A stretch of DNA of 7,556 nucleotides. It comes from Actinomycetota bacterium. Lineage in GTDB: Bacteria > Zhuqueibacterota > Zhuqueibacteria > Residuimicrobiales > Krinioviventaceae. The DNA lies in the NCBI GenBank assembly GCA_011682565.1, contig JAACEJ010000148.1, positions 1-7,556 on the forward strand. The letters are read 5' to 3'. Both the position numbers and the translations under genes were made by a program. Below, piece by piece: positions 1 through 6,407 of this stretch (its first letter is position 1; the number at the start of each line of letters is the position of its first letter). The notes beneath the pieces were generated by a model. The model did not search any database and was not told where the DNA came from. It was given only the letters and a program-made list of their open reading frames with translations.

Positions 1-6
1 AACCAT

Positions 7-98
7 GTCATTGCGAGGAGTGCCGCCTTAGCGGCGCGACGAAGCAATCCCTTGAATAGCAGCAAGTTACGAGATTGCTTCGCTTCGCTCGCAATGAC
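7..98. repeat. Palindromic miniature repeat element with 11-bp terminal inverted repeats
   Basis: The element starts with GTCATTGCGAG (7-17) and ends with its exact reverse complement CTCGCAATGAC (88-98). Inside the termini a second inverted pair is visible, GAAGCAATC on the left arm and GATTGCTTC on the right arm. A small hairpin GCCGC-CTTA-GCGGC sits at 22-35. The layout is that of a non-coding MITE-like or REP-like element. From memory, very similar GTCATTGCGAG...CTCGCAATGAC elements occur between genes in many unrelated bacterial genomes and are often mis-annotated as small proteins. No transposase is present and no target-site duplication can be seen in the few flanking bases available. 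Confidence 0.8.
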
Positions 99-157
99 AA
101 AAAGTATAAGAAATAATGGTTTTCACACAGTCTGACCAGCTTGGACGGAGAGCAAAA

Positions 158-206
158 TGATTGATTTACGAACAAGGATTTACGATTTTTGATTTATGAA
201 GAATTA
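158..206. repeat. Dispersed copy of the repeat found at 4006 and 4178
   Basis: Positions 158-182 are identical over 25 bases to 4006-4030 and differ by one base from 4178-4202. After that run there is a 14-base extra segment (183-196) that looks like a partial internal duplication of the GATTTA motif. The match then resumes weakly at TGAAGAATTA against TGAAGGATTA. This places a third, truncated copy of part of the 172-base intergenic repeat almost 4 kb away, on the same strand. It carries no ORF or promoter signal I can identify. Confidence 0.75.
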
Positions 207-227
207 GATTCCGCTATTTTTATCCGG

Positions 228-254
228 ATTGCCGAGCAGACAAAGACCGGCAAT
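228..254 (-). terminator. Hairpin directly after the HEAT gene, possible terminator
   Basis: ATTGCCG (228-234) pairs exactly with CGGCAAT (248-254) around a 13-base loop. On the minus strand the hairpin begins immediately after the TAA stop of the HEAT-repeat gene. Beyond it comes CCGGATAAAAATAG, so there is no U-run of the usual rho-independent kind. It may end the ATPase operon transcript or protect its 3' end. The assignment rests on position and stem only. Confidence 0.35.
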
Positions 255-773
255 TTAATTTTCAATACTTCTCAGCAAAGCCCAGGCAAGCACTGCCACT
301 TGCTCGCCCTCTTCTGTTTCTTTCAGTTCCAGCAAAATAGGTCGAAATATTTCTTTGAGTTCTCCTTCTACAACCTGCTGAAGAACGTGATGAACACCTC
401 TTTTCAAGTATATTGAACTAGATTTTTTTATCAATGCCTTAAGAAGGGGTTTTATCGACGCAGTACCCAAACCAATGAGCCCTTCCGCAGCCAACCATCG
501 AAAATCCGGATTCTCATTCTCCAAAAGAACGATAAAAAACGTCAGGCATTGTACATCGGCTATTTGTGATAGTGCCTTAATAGCTTCCCATTTCAATACG
601 TCATTTTTCGATTCGCACAATTCTTCCAGACGCTCAATAACAGGATGGCCGATATTAACCAAGGCCTCTCGCGCATTTCTCCTCACAATAACTTCGTCGT
701 TAACCAAATCCCTGATTAAGGCATCGATCTTGTCTTCAGTCTGGTTTAATGGTAAAGTTTTTTTATTATTCAT
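255..773 (-). CDS. HEAT-repeat protein, last gene of the ATPase operon
   Basis: A 172-residue, probably cytoplasmic all-helical protein with no signal peptide or membrane segment. It divides into about five HEAT-like helical pairs: residues 13-42, 43-73, 74-103, 104-136 and 137-172. The first three show the typical pattern, for example VRRNAREALVNIG, LKWEAIKALSQIA and FRWLAAEGLIGLG. HEAT repeats form curved solenoids that bind protein partners; a related PBS-lyase-like group acts on phycobilins, but nothing here points to that. The ATG at 773 lies only 4 bases past the stop of the ATPase remnant, with AGAGG about 10 bases upstream inside that remnant, so translation was probably coupled to it. 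The context suggests a partner or regulator of the proton ATPase. That role is inference; the fold assignment is solid, the substrate or partner unknown. Confidence 0.85.
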   Translation of the reverse strand: MNNKKTLPLNQTEDKIDALIRDLVNDEVIVRRNAREALVNIGHPVIERLEELCESKNDVLKWEAIKALSQIADVQCLTFFIVLLENENPDFRWLAAEGLIGLGTASIKPLLKALIKKSSSIYLKRGVHHVLQQVVEGELKEIFRPILLELKETEEGEQVAVLAWALLRSIEN

Positions 774-777
774 GATA

Positions 778-1095
778 TTATTCCTCTACGCCTTGATTGT
801 TCTTTCTATAGCCCGATCTCCACGCCCATGGTTCCAAATGATCAAAGATTCGATACGCCACCAGTTTTATCCGATCATTTACTAAAGCCCATGCTAATGC
901 ATATCCCCAAATCGAAAGAGCCCCGCGCCATCCGATGGGGGCGTAAAAATTCCGTAAACAGTTATCAAAGTGGCTATACTCAGAACACGAGGTCTGTTCA
1001 ATTAAATCATAAAATTGTGTCGTTTCAAGTAGCTTAGCATCTAATATATTCCCCCCCACATTCAACTGACGGGCAGTTTCTTTGGCAATAGCCAT
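778..1095 (-). pseudogene. Fossil of a second P3A-type proton ATPase (internal deletion plus frameshift)
   Basis: The 105-codon frame is stitched from ATPase pieces. Residues 2-34 (AIAKETARQLNVGGNILDA to DLIEQ) match the region just after TGDH in the neighbouring ATPase (its residues 496-531). Residues 53-86 (PIGWRGALSIWGYAL to FDH) match its last membrane helix and C-terminus (774-807), 16 of 33 identical from IGW onward. Residues 35-52 look meaningless in this frame, but the next frame over 937-986 reads VLSIATLITVYGIFTP. That aligns with TKVLATLLAVYGWWVSP (758-774) of the intact protein. So about 226 residues between DLIEQ and this helix, including the GDGVND motif, are deleted. A one-base slip at the G-run 937-941 (C-run on the coding strand) shifts the frame. 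Everything before VAIAKE is absent, and a TAA directly precedes the ATG. It cannot pump ions. A short peptide may still be made; the frame ends 4 bases before the HEAT gene. Confidence 0.85.
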
Positions 1096-1121
1096 TTACA
1101 GGGCTGTTGCGATTGTAATTC

Positions 1122-3566
1122 TTATTTATGAAACTTGATTCCTATATGATCTACCAGTTTATAAGCACGGACTTTAGCAAAATCAGTTATCACGAAAGCT
1201 ACCAAGGCGTACCCCCAGACAAACAGCGCGAGTTTCCAGCCAATCGGTGATACCCACCAACCATATACAGCAAGAAGGGTTGCCAGTACTTTAGTGACCA
1301 CTGCCGACCAGAACAAAGCGGCGCTGGGTTTAATAGACCAGAAATGACCTCGGGTACGGGTGACAAAGATAGTCAGATGGCCGGCAACAGCAAGTTTTAG
1401 AAAAATAAATGATTGCATCGTCTCTCTTGGCAAATGCAAAACTTGCTGAGCAATATAGAATATACCAAAAGAGGAAACAACGCCAATGAGCCCCAAAAAA
1501 GTGGACATGCTTAACACAACCCTCATATTCCATCTTTCCGGATCATTGGAATAACGAACATTGTCATAGGCAATTGCCATAATGGGCGCATCGTTAAACA
1601 GCGCCAACAACACAATCATAATGGCAGTAACAGGATAAAAATTAAAAACAAGGATGGATAGCGTGATAAAGAACAGCACACGGATGGTCTCGGCGATGCG
1701 ATAGATGGCATAGCTGTTCATGCGCTGGAATATCTTTCGGCTTTCCTTGATGGCATCGATAATCACCGAAAGCCCCGGCAGGGTGAGCACGATGTCGGCC
1801 GCCGATTTTGCTGCATCGGTGGCGCCGGCCACGGCAATTCCTGTATCAGCCTTTTTCAGGGCTGGCGCATCATTAACGCCGTCACCGGTCATGCCAACTA
1901 TGTGCCCTTTGCCCTGGAGAAGTTCGACGATATGGTATTTATGTTCCGGGTAGACTTGGGCAAAGCCATCGGCTTCTTCAATGATTCGTTGTGCTTCTCT
2001 GTCAGGTTTATCAAGGATGGAAGCGGCCGGCATCATGTTAGTGCCCAAACTCACCTTCTGAGCTGTTTCCTTGGCAATGGCAACGTGGTCGCCGGTAACC
2101 ATCTTGACATCCACGCCCATAGATTTAGCGATTCTTATGGTTTCTGCTGAATCTTCACGGGGGGGGTCAAAAAGCGGTATAATTCCTACAAATTGCCAGT
2201 TACCCTGTTTATCAGTCCTGGCAACGCCAAGCGTACGATAACCTTTAGCGGCAAAAGTATCCACATCTTCCTCCACCTTGGCAGCGATATCCTCTTTATT
2301 GGCCGCCAACGACAGGATAATTTGAGGGGCACCTTTGGTTACTTTGAAGCTGGTGCTTTCAGCATCGGAGATTGTGGCCTCCGTTCGCTTTACTACCGGA
2401 TCAAAAGGTTTAAATTCTTTTACTTTGTAGGCACCTATTGTATCAAAAACTTTTAGTGTTTTGGTTTTGTTTATGATGGCATTGTCAATGGGATCCTGAT
2501 TCTCCTCTTTGGAGGCAAGAGTAGCAAACAGCAACACATCGTTATCTGTGAATCCCGCAAAAGGTTTCACCTGGGCCAAGGTCAGCTCATTTTTAGTAAT
2601 GGTGCCGGTTTTATCCGAACACAGAATATCCATGCCGGCCATTTCCTCGATGGCGGCCAGTTTGCTGACGATGGCTTTTCTTTTTGCCAGCGCCATTGCG
2701 CCGACTGCCATAGTAACCGTCAACACGGCCGGCAGAGCCACCGGTATGGCAGCAATAGTAAGAACCAGCGCAAACTGAAGGGTTTCCAGCACACTCTCAT
2801 GGCGAAAAAGAGCCACTATAAATATGACCGCAACCAGAACAATAGCCAGGACAATCAGATAATCCCCTATTTTAATGACCGCCTTTTGAAAGTGGCTTTG
2901 TGTCTTCGCTTCTGCTACCAGTCTGGCCGTCTTGCCGAAAAAAGTATTCATCGCAGTGGCAACCACCAGCGCATTCATTTCACCCTGGCGGATGATGGAA
3001 CCGGCATAACCAACATCGGAAACATGCTTTTCAACGGGTAGTGATTCGCCGGTTAATGCGGATTCATCCACCGACAAATAAGCACCATCTACGAGTTTGA
3101 TGTCTGCCGGGACAATATCCCCCAGGCGCACCCGCACAACATCTCCCGGAACAAGTTCCCGGGCAGGTATTTCAAGCCACTTGCCATCTCGCAGCACCTT
3201 TGCCTTCAGGGCCAATTTTTGCTTTAGTAATTCAATGGCGCTGTCCGCCTTGTGCTCCTGCCAGAATCCGACTACAGCGTTTAACAACAGCAGTACAAAG
3301 ATAACCCAAAAGTCCTCCCAGTGGTGGATGATTGCCGACAGAATAGCCGCAACTTCAATCATCCAGGGAATTGGCCCCCAGAAATAACTTAGAAATTTCA
3401 TGAGCGGGCTGACTTTTTTTTCGGAAATCTCGTTATAACCGTATTCTTCAATTCGCTCTTTTACAGAAGAATCCGAAAGCCCATTTTCGCTTGAAGAAAA
3501 TTTCTTAAACAGGTCTTTAACCGATAGTTTTTTAATCTCGGAGATATCTAATATACTTTTATCCAT
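1122..3566 (-). CDS. Plasma-membrane proton-efflux P-type ATPase (P3A type)
   Basis: An 814-residue integral membrane pump that hydrolyses ATP to export protons, normal full length for prokaryotic P3A pumps. Order of parts: cation-ATPase N-terminal domain (about 10-55); TM1-2 (62-103); actuator domain with TGES at 172-175; TM3-4 (235-290) with PVALP at 275-279; phosphorylation motif DKTGT with D318; nucleotide domain with KGAPQ at 411-415; DPPR 467-470; TGDH 491-494; hinge TGDGVNDAP 560-568; then six more helices (about 619-795). N96 in TM2, R629 in TM5 and D659 in TM6 align with N106, R655 and D684 of plant AHA2, which are tied to proton transport. This supports proton rather than calcium specificity. 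There is no long autoinhibitory tail. The ATG at 3566 has GAGAAGGA six bases upstream. It is the first gene of the operon with the ATPase remnant and the HEAT gene. Mg or other cation transport is the less likely alternative. Confidence 0.96.
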   Translation of the reverse strand: MDKSILDISEIKKLSVKDLFKKFSSSENGLSDSSVKERIEEYGYNEISEKKVSPLMKFLSYFWGPIPWMIEVAAILSAIIHHWEDFWVIFVLLLLNAVVGFWQEHKADSAIELLKQKLALKAKVLRDGKWLEIPARELVPGDVVRVRLGDIVPADIKLVDGAYLSVDESALTGESLPVEKHVSDVGYAGSIIRQGEMNALVVATAMNTFFGKTARLVAEAKTQSHFQKAVIKIGDYLIVLAIVLVAVIFIVALFRHESVLETLQFALVLTIAAIPVALPAVLTVTMAVGAMALAKRKAIVSKLAAIEEMAGMDILCSDKTGTITKNELTLAQVKPFAGFTDNDVLLFATLASKEENQDPIDNAIINKTKTLKVFDTIGAYKVKEFKPFDPVVKRTEATISDAESTSFKVTKGAPQIILSLAANKEDIAAKVEEDVDTFAAKGYRTLGVARTDKQGNWQFVGIIPLFDPPREDSAETIRIAKSMGVDVKMVTGDHVAIAKETAQKVSLGTNMMPAASILDKPDREAQRIIEEADGFAQVYPEHKYHIVELLQGKGHIVGMTGDGVNDAPALKKADTGIAVAGATDAAKSAADIVLTLPGLSVIIDAIKESRKIFQRMNSYAIYRIAETIRVLFFITLSILVFNFYPVTAIMIVLLALFNDAPIMAIAYDNVRYSNDPERWNMRVVLSMSTFLGLIGVVSSFGIFYIAQQVLHLPRETMQSFIFLKLAVAGHLTIFVTRTRGHFWSIKPSAALFWSAVVTKVLATLLAVYGWWVSPIGWKLALFVWGYALVAFVITDFAKVRAYKLVDHIGIKFHK

Positions 3567-3642
3567 TTTAATTCCTTCTCATTATTACACATAACCCATC
3601 TGTGAACAGTTTTGGGGCTAATTTAAGGTGGTGGATTTACCC

Positions 3643-3699
3643 TTTTGGATAACGTAAAGAACCCATAGGGCGACTGAAGCTATCCAAAAAAAAGATAGC
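3643..3699 (-). other. Overlapping inverted repeats in the ATPase leader
   Basis: Two mutually exclusive pairings share the same bases. TTTTGGATA (3643-3651) is exactly complementary to TATCCAAAA (3681-3689) across 29 bases. GCTATC (3679-3684) is exactly complementary to GATAGC (3694-3699) around a nine-base A-rich loop. On the plus strand the second hairpin is followed by CCTTTTAT, which is weakly terminator-like. On the minus strand the region lies 77-133 bases before the ATPase start, so it could be leader or promoter DNA. Function unknown. Confidence 0.35.
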
Positions 3700-3719
3700 C
3701 CTTTTATAAACCATTTCAA
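3692..3719 (-). promoter_or_regulatory. Candidate promoter for the ATPase operon
   Basis: On the minus strand TTGAAA (3719-3714) is followed after 16 bases by TATCTT (3697-3692). The second box also partly resembles the TAnnTTTG element used by Bacteroidetes. It lies about 126 bases before the ATPase ATG. The match is by eye only, in an AT-rich region where such boxes arise easily. Confidence 0.25.
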
Positions 3720-3781
3720 AGTACTTTTATCTTTCTATACCAGCTTGCAGGCGTACGGTAAACCTAAAGACCGGTGGAACC

Positions 3782-3830
3782 TTTCATTATGAAATTTAAA
3801 GACAAACTGTTACTCTTAATCTTTAAATTT
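3782..3830. repeat. AT-rich perfect inverted repeats (13-bp palindrome plus 11-bp stem)
   Basis: TTTCAT-T-ATGAAA at 3782-3794 is a perfect palindrome. It overlaps by three bases an 11-base perfect stem, AAATTTAAAGA (3792-3802) with TCTTTAAATTT (3820-3830), around a 17-base loop. A T-rich stretch follows on the plus strand. The pair could be an operator for the minus-strand ATPase gene upstream region, a low-GC terminator, or a relic of a small mobile element. Nothing in the sequence decides between these. Confidence 0.4.
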
Positions 3831-3862
3831 TACTTATTTTACAATATGAAAATGAAGAAAAG

Positions 3863-3973
3863 ATGAAGGAACCTGAATTTTTGAATACAGGTTTTCTATT
3901 CGAAAAGGCGGGAAAACGTAGCGGCGCATTTCCGACTCCGGTTGCCCAAAGGGCACCGGATGTCGGGGCGTAA
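3863..3973 (+). pseudogene. Fragment resembling the EamA/DMT transporter gene
   Basis: Positions 3888-3936 match 6463-6511, inside the EamA-family gene downstream, at 41 of 49 bases. Both read in the same codon frame: TGFLFEKAGKRSGAFPT here against TALLFEEAGKRIGAFPT there. Four of the eight differing codons are synonymous, so this looks like coding sequence that diverged before decaying. Upstream the similarity fades around 3880, and downstream it stops where the 172-base tandem repeat begins (3934-3937). An ATG at 3863 opens a 36-codon frame through the fragment and the first repeat hairpin, ending at TAA 3971. That short chimeric frame is unlikely to be a functional gene. A remnant of a second DMT paralogue or a fragment captured with the repeat are both possible. 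Confidence 0.55.
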
Positions 3974-4270
3974 TAGTTCACCTCTATATCCATTTGATAA
4001 TAAATTGATTGATTTACGAACAAGGATTTATGAAGGATTACGATGTAGATGGATTTCTTCTACCCTGTGCGACGTATTTCAAGTGAATCGCACACGGGTT
4101 AAAGAGACTCCGGTTGCCCGAAGGGCACCGGATGTCGGGGCGTAATAATTCGCCCCTATTTCCATTTGATACTAAATTGATTGATTAACGAACAAGGATT
4201 TATGAAGGATTACGATGTAGATGGATTTCCTCCACCCTGTGCGACGCGTTTCAAATACGCCGCACAGGGG
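3934..4270. repeat. 172-bp tandem duplication with three conserved hairpins
   Basis: Unit 1 (3934-4105) and unit 2 (4106-4270) align with a constant 172-base offset and about 17 differences, roughly 90 percent identity. Each unit holds three stems. Stem 1 is CCGG-T-TGCCC / GGGCA-CCGG with loop AAA (3938-3959) or GAA (4110-4131). Stem 2 is GGGGCG / CGCCCC, perfect in unit 2 (4137-4156) and weakened in unit 1 (3965-3984). Stem 3 is built on CCC-TGTGCG / CGCACA-GGG (4063-4098, with a bulged C; 4235-4269, perfect). Between stems 2 and 3 lies the AT-rich segment also found at 158-182. There is no conserved ORF. The CGGGGCGTAATAATTCGCCCC core resembles palindromic intergenic repeats common in bacterial genomes. 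A structured RNA is an open alternative. Confidence 0.85.
4235..4269. terminator. Strong hairpin between repeat unit 2 and the secreted-protein stop codon
   Basis: CCCTGTGCG (4235-4243) pairs perfectly with CGCACAGGG (4261-4269), with an extra GCGT/ACGC pairing inside (4246-4249, 4257-4260). It starts 15 bases beyond the stop of the minus-strand gene ending at 4285, the right place for a terminator. However, the T-rich tail GTTTATCTTTTTA lies on the plus-strand side, so a classic U-run exists only for plus-strand transcripts. It is stem 3 of the tandem repeat and may have been co-opted as a terminator. Confidence 0.4.
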
Positions 4271-4284
4271 TTTATCTTTTTATC

Positions 4285-6159
4285 CTACTGCGCAAGAATC
4301 ATTTTCATCATCTTGTACACCTGTCCGCTCTTTAAAGTGTAAAAGTAAACACCGGAACTGACTTTATTTCCGGCGTCGTCCCTGCCGTTCCATTCCACCT
4401 GATGTTCTCCCGGGCTGAGAAAACTGCTCATCAACGATCTGACTTTTTGTCCCCTGGTATTAAAGATTGTAATCTCCACCTGAGAAGCTTTGGGCAGCTC
4501 AAATTGAATGGTTGTCGACGGATTAAAAGGATTAGGAAAATTCTGCGCCAGCCGGATGGTTCTTGGTTTCGCAGAATGTTCTCTGCAGGCCACGCCGGTT
4601 CCTGCAGTCAGGACGAAATCCCGACCGTCAAATCCGGTGCCCTCATCCAGATAAAAACTACGCATTGCCGGATCGGACGAGTAGCCTCTTTTATAAACTC
4701 CCAAATGATAATCGCCGGCCACCACATCATCGAATTGATAATCGCCGTTATCGTCGGTATAGGCAATGAGAAAACCCTGCGGTGACTCTTCCCAATTATT
4801 TTCAGCCGCGACATAAACATTGGGAGCTGTGGAGCCGTCACTAAAAGTAACCCGTCCGCTAATGGAGGTAACAGTTCCGAACGATTCCAAGCTGAAATCT
4901 TTTCCTGTAACCGTCTGGCCCTCCTGAACAGGAATTTGAACGTATGGAAAAGACGGAGAAACCACCTTATAGCCGTCTTTTTGAGCGGATAGGCTGGTAA
5001 TCGTGCCGGGCATAACGCCAAGTTTGTAATTGCCGTTTTCATCGGAAACAGTCTGGTAGAGCCGAAATACAAATGTTGTCAAATCCATTGCCATGCCTGT
5101 AATTTCCACTCCTGCCAGACCGCTTCCATTGACCGTACACGTGCCGGTAATGAATGCTTTGTAGGGCTTGAATACAAAATCGGAGGTAACCGTCTGTCCT
5201 TCACTGAGGTTAAGTGAATCGGCCTCAGGGTCAACATAATAGTTTGCCGGCCAGTTTTCATTGGCAAAATTGATAAACCGGGAAGGACTAACGACAACAG
5301 ACCCCGGCATCACTCCCATTCGATAATTTCCCAGTGAATCGGAACTCGTCATACTATAAAAGGGTGATCCCAAACCTCCGGTCGCAAAAATCAAAATCTC
5401 CGGCACGGGTGTTCCATCATCCATGATCAATTTCCCCTGGATAAAAGACTTGAACGGATGCAAACTCAGATCGACGGTCTGGTTTTGTACACCGGTGACG
5501 GTAACTTGCACGCTATCCGAAGCCTGGTAGTTCACCATGGGCATTTCCATAGCAGCGATTTTAAAAGTACCGGGTGTAACGGCAATTTTATAATTTCCAT
5601 TATCATCGGTTATACCATAATTTGTATTTTCTGCGTCTTCTGCAAAAACAAAAATTCGCGCTATAGGTTCGCCCGTTTCTGCATCGGTCACCTGACCCTG
5701 GATAAATGGCGGCTGCGCCTGTACGTCGATTGTCATTTTGATAAAATCCGTCGAGCCGTCTTCATCCGTTAGTTTTAGCAAGCCTGAAATCCCCTGAGGT
5801 AAAAACACCCCATCCGGCTCTATGCTGAAAACCGTACGGATTTTTCCATCCACATTCGTTTCATCCCCGGCAAAATCATTTTCAGGATTGCTCGGATCTT
5901 TGATCCAGCCAATACCGTCTGTGATATAATAAAACTCTACAACATCTTCCTGCGGACCAATTTTCCCGTCTCCGTTCAGGTCCAAATAATACTCGAACGC
6001 CAGCTTGTTACCCGGACTTGCCAAATCGCAGGTAAACAACAATTCCATTGGCAAGCGATTGATGCTTATCTCTTTTTGACCGTTCATTCTGGCATTGCTT
6101 ACAGCAAAGCTTGCCGACGGGACAATAAATAAAAGTAGTAGTAAGACTGTTTTTTTCAT
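4285..6159 (-). CDS. Secreted protein with four carboxypeptidase-regulatory-like domains and a C-terminal sorting-type tail
   Basis: A 624-residue exported protein. Residues 1-19 are a clear signal peptide: MKKTVLLLLL, then a hydrophobic core and an SFA-V cleavage-like site. Residues 60-71 (DLNGDGKIGPQE) form an EF-hand or dockerin-like calcium loop, with D60, N62, D64 and E71 in ligand positions. Four Ig-like beta-sandwich repeats of the CarboxypepD_reg type follow at about 152-235, 238-333, 335-427 and 430-518. Each begins like FIQGxVTD or SISGRVTF and contains a D/S-x-x-GNY-x-x-x-V-x-PG core. Residues 537-624 start with AQNFPNPFNPSTTI and end KMMKMILAQ, the FlgD-like or type A sorting tail of FCB secreted proteins. 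No catalytic domain is present, so it is probably a cell-surface or extracellular binding or structural protein; the ligand is unknown. GGGAG lies ten bases before the ATG. It is transcribed alone, divergent from the permease gene. Confidence 0.92.
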   Translation of the reverse strand: MKKTVLLLLLFIVPSASFAVSNARMNGQKEISINRLPMELLFTCDLASPGNKLAFEYYLDLNGDGKIGPQEDVVEFYYITDGIGWIKDPSNPENDFAGDETNVDGKIRTVFSIEPDGVFLPQGISGLLKLTDEDGSTDFIKMTIDVQAQPPFIQGQVTDAETGEPIARIFVFAEDAENTNYGITDDNGNYKIAVTPGTFKIAAMEMPMVNYQASDSVQVTVTGVQNQTVDLSLHPFKSFIQGKLIMDDGTPVPEILIFATGGLGSPFYSMTSSDSLGNYRMGVMPGSVVVSPSRFINFANENWPANYYVDPEADSLNLSEGQTVTSDFVFKPYKAFITGTCTVNGSGLAGVEITGMAMDLTTFVFRLYQTVSDENGNYKLGVMPGTITSLSAQKDGYKVVSPSFPYVQIPVQEGQTVTGKDFSLESFGTVTSISGRVTFSDGSTAPNVYVAAENNWEESPQGFLIAYTDDNGDYQFDDVVAGDYHLGVYKRGYSSDPAMRSFYLDEGTGFDGRDFVLTAGTGVACREHSAKPRTIRLAQNFPNPFNPSTTIQFELPKASQVEITIFNTRGQKVRSLMSSFLSPGEHQVEWNGRDDAGNKVSSGVYFYTLKSGQVYKMMKMILAQ

Positions 6160-6225
6160 ACGAGTAGTTCTCCCTTGACTAATGAATGGATTTTTATAAG
6201 GGTCTATCCCAGGTTAAGTACAAAT

Positions 6226-6253
6226 AGTATACTCATCGAACAAAAATTTGCAG
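6226..6253 (-). promoter_or_regulatory. Candidate promoter for the secreted-protein gene
   Basis: On the minus strand a good -10 box TATACT (6231-6226) is preceded, 16 bases upstream, by CTGCAA (6253-6248), a poor -35 match. It lies about 67 bases before the ATG at 6159. The -10 core is part of the palindrome AGTATACT (6226-6233), so it could also read toward the plus-strand permease gene, but no -35 box is evident there. Confidence 0.3.
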
Positions 6254-6407
6254 AAAAAAATATGGATTCGAGCACAGGAGTCGTTTCATCGAGTGTGAAC
6301 ACGTTCTTTCATGCGCATCATTAATTTTGTCTCTTGAGAATGAATTATTATATGAATACATTGGAGAGTTCAATGTTAGAAATCAGGTATTATTCGAGAG
6401 AAAAAGA

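Noticed and set aside
189..416. Small plus-strand protein of 75 codons starting in the dispersed repeat
   Set aside because: Most of it is antisense to the end of the HEAT gene, and its start lies inside a repeat.
475..885. Plus-strand open frame of 136 codons over the HEAT gene
   Set aside because: It is antisense to a well-supported HEAT-repeat protein, shows no domain pattern and spans the boundary of two minus-strand frames.
778..1095. Genuine small membrane protein regulating the ATPase
   Set aside because: Its two recognisable parts are distant ATPase segments, and the middle is an ATPase helix in the wrong frame, so decay explains it better than a dedicated subunit.
3942..4145. Small plus-strand protein of 67 codons across the tandem repeat
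   Set aside because: It reads through the hairpins and crosses from unit 1 into unit 2. It has no plausible ribosome-binding site and no recognisable domain.
3934..4270. Possible CRISPR array
   Set aside because: There are only two long units, adjacent without unique spacers, and no cas genes in the window.
4608..5072. Minus-strand frame of 154 codons within the secreted-protein gene
   Set aside because: It is an out-of-frame read of the CarboxypepD_reg repeats. The long frame has a signal peptide, repeats and a sorting tail, so this one is a shadow.
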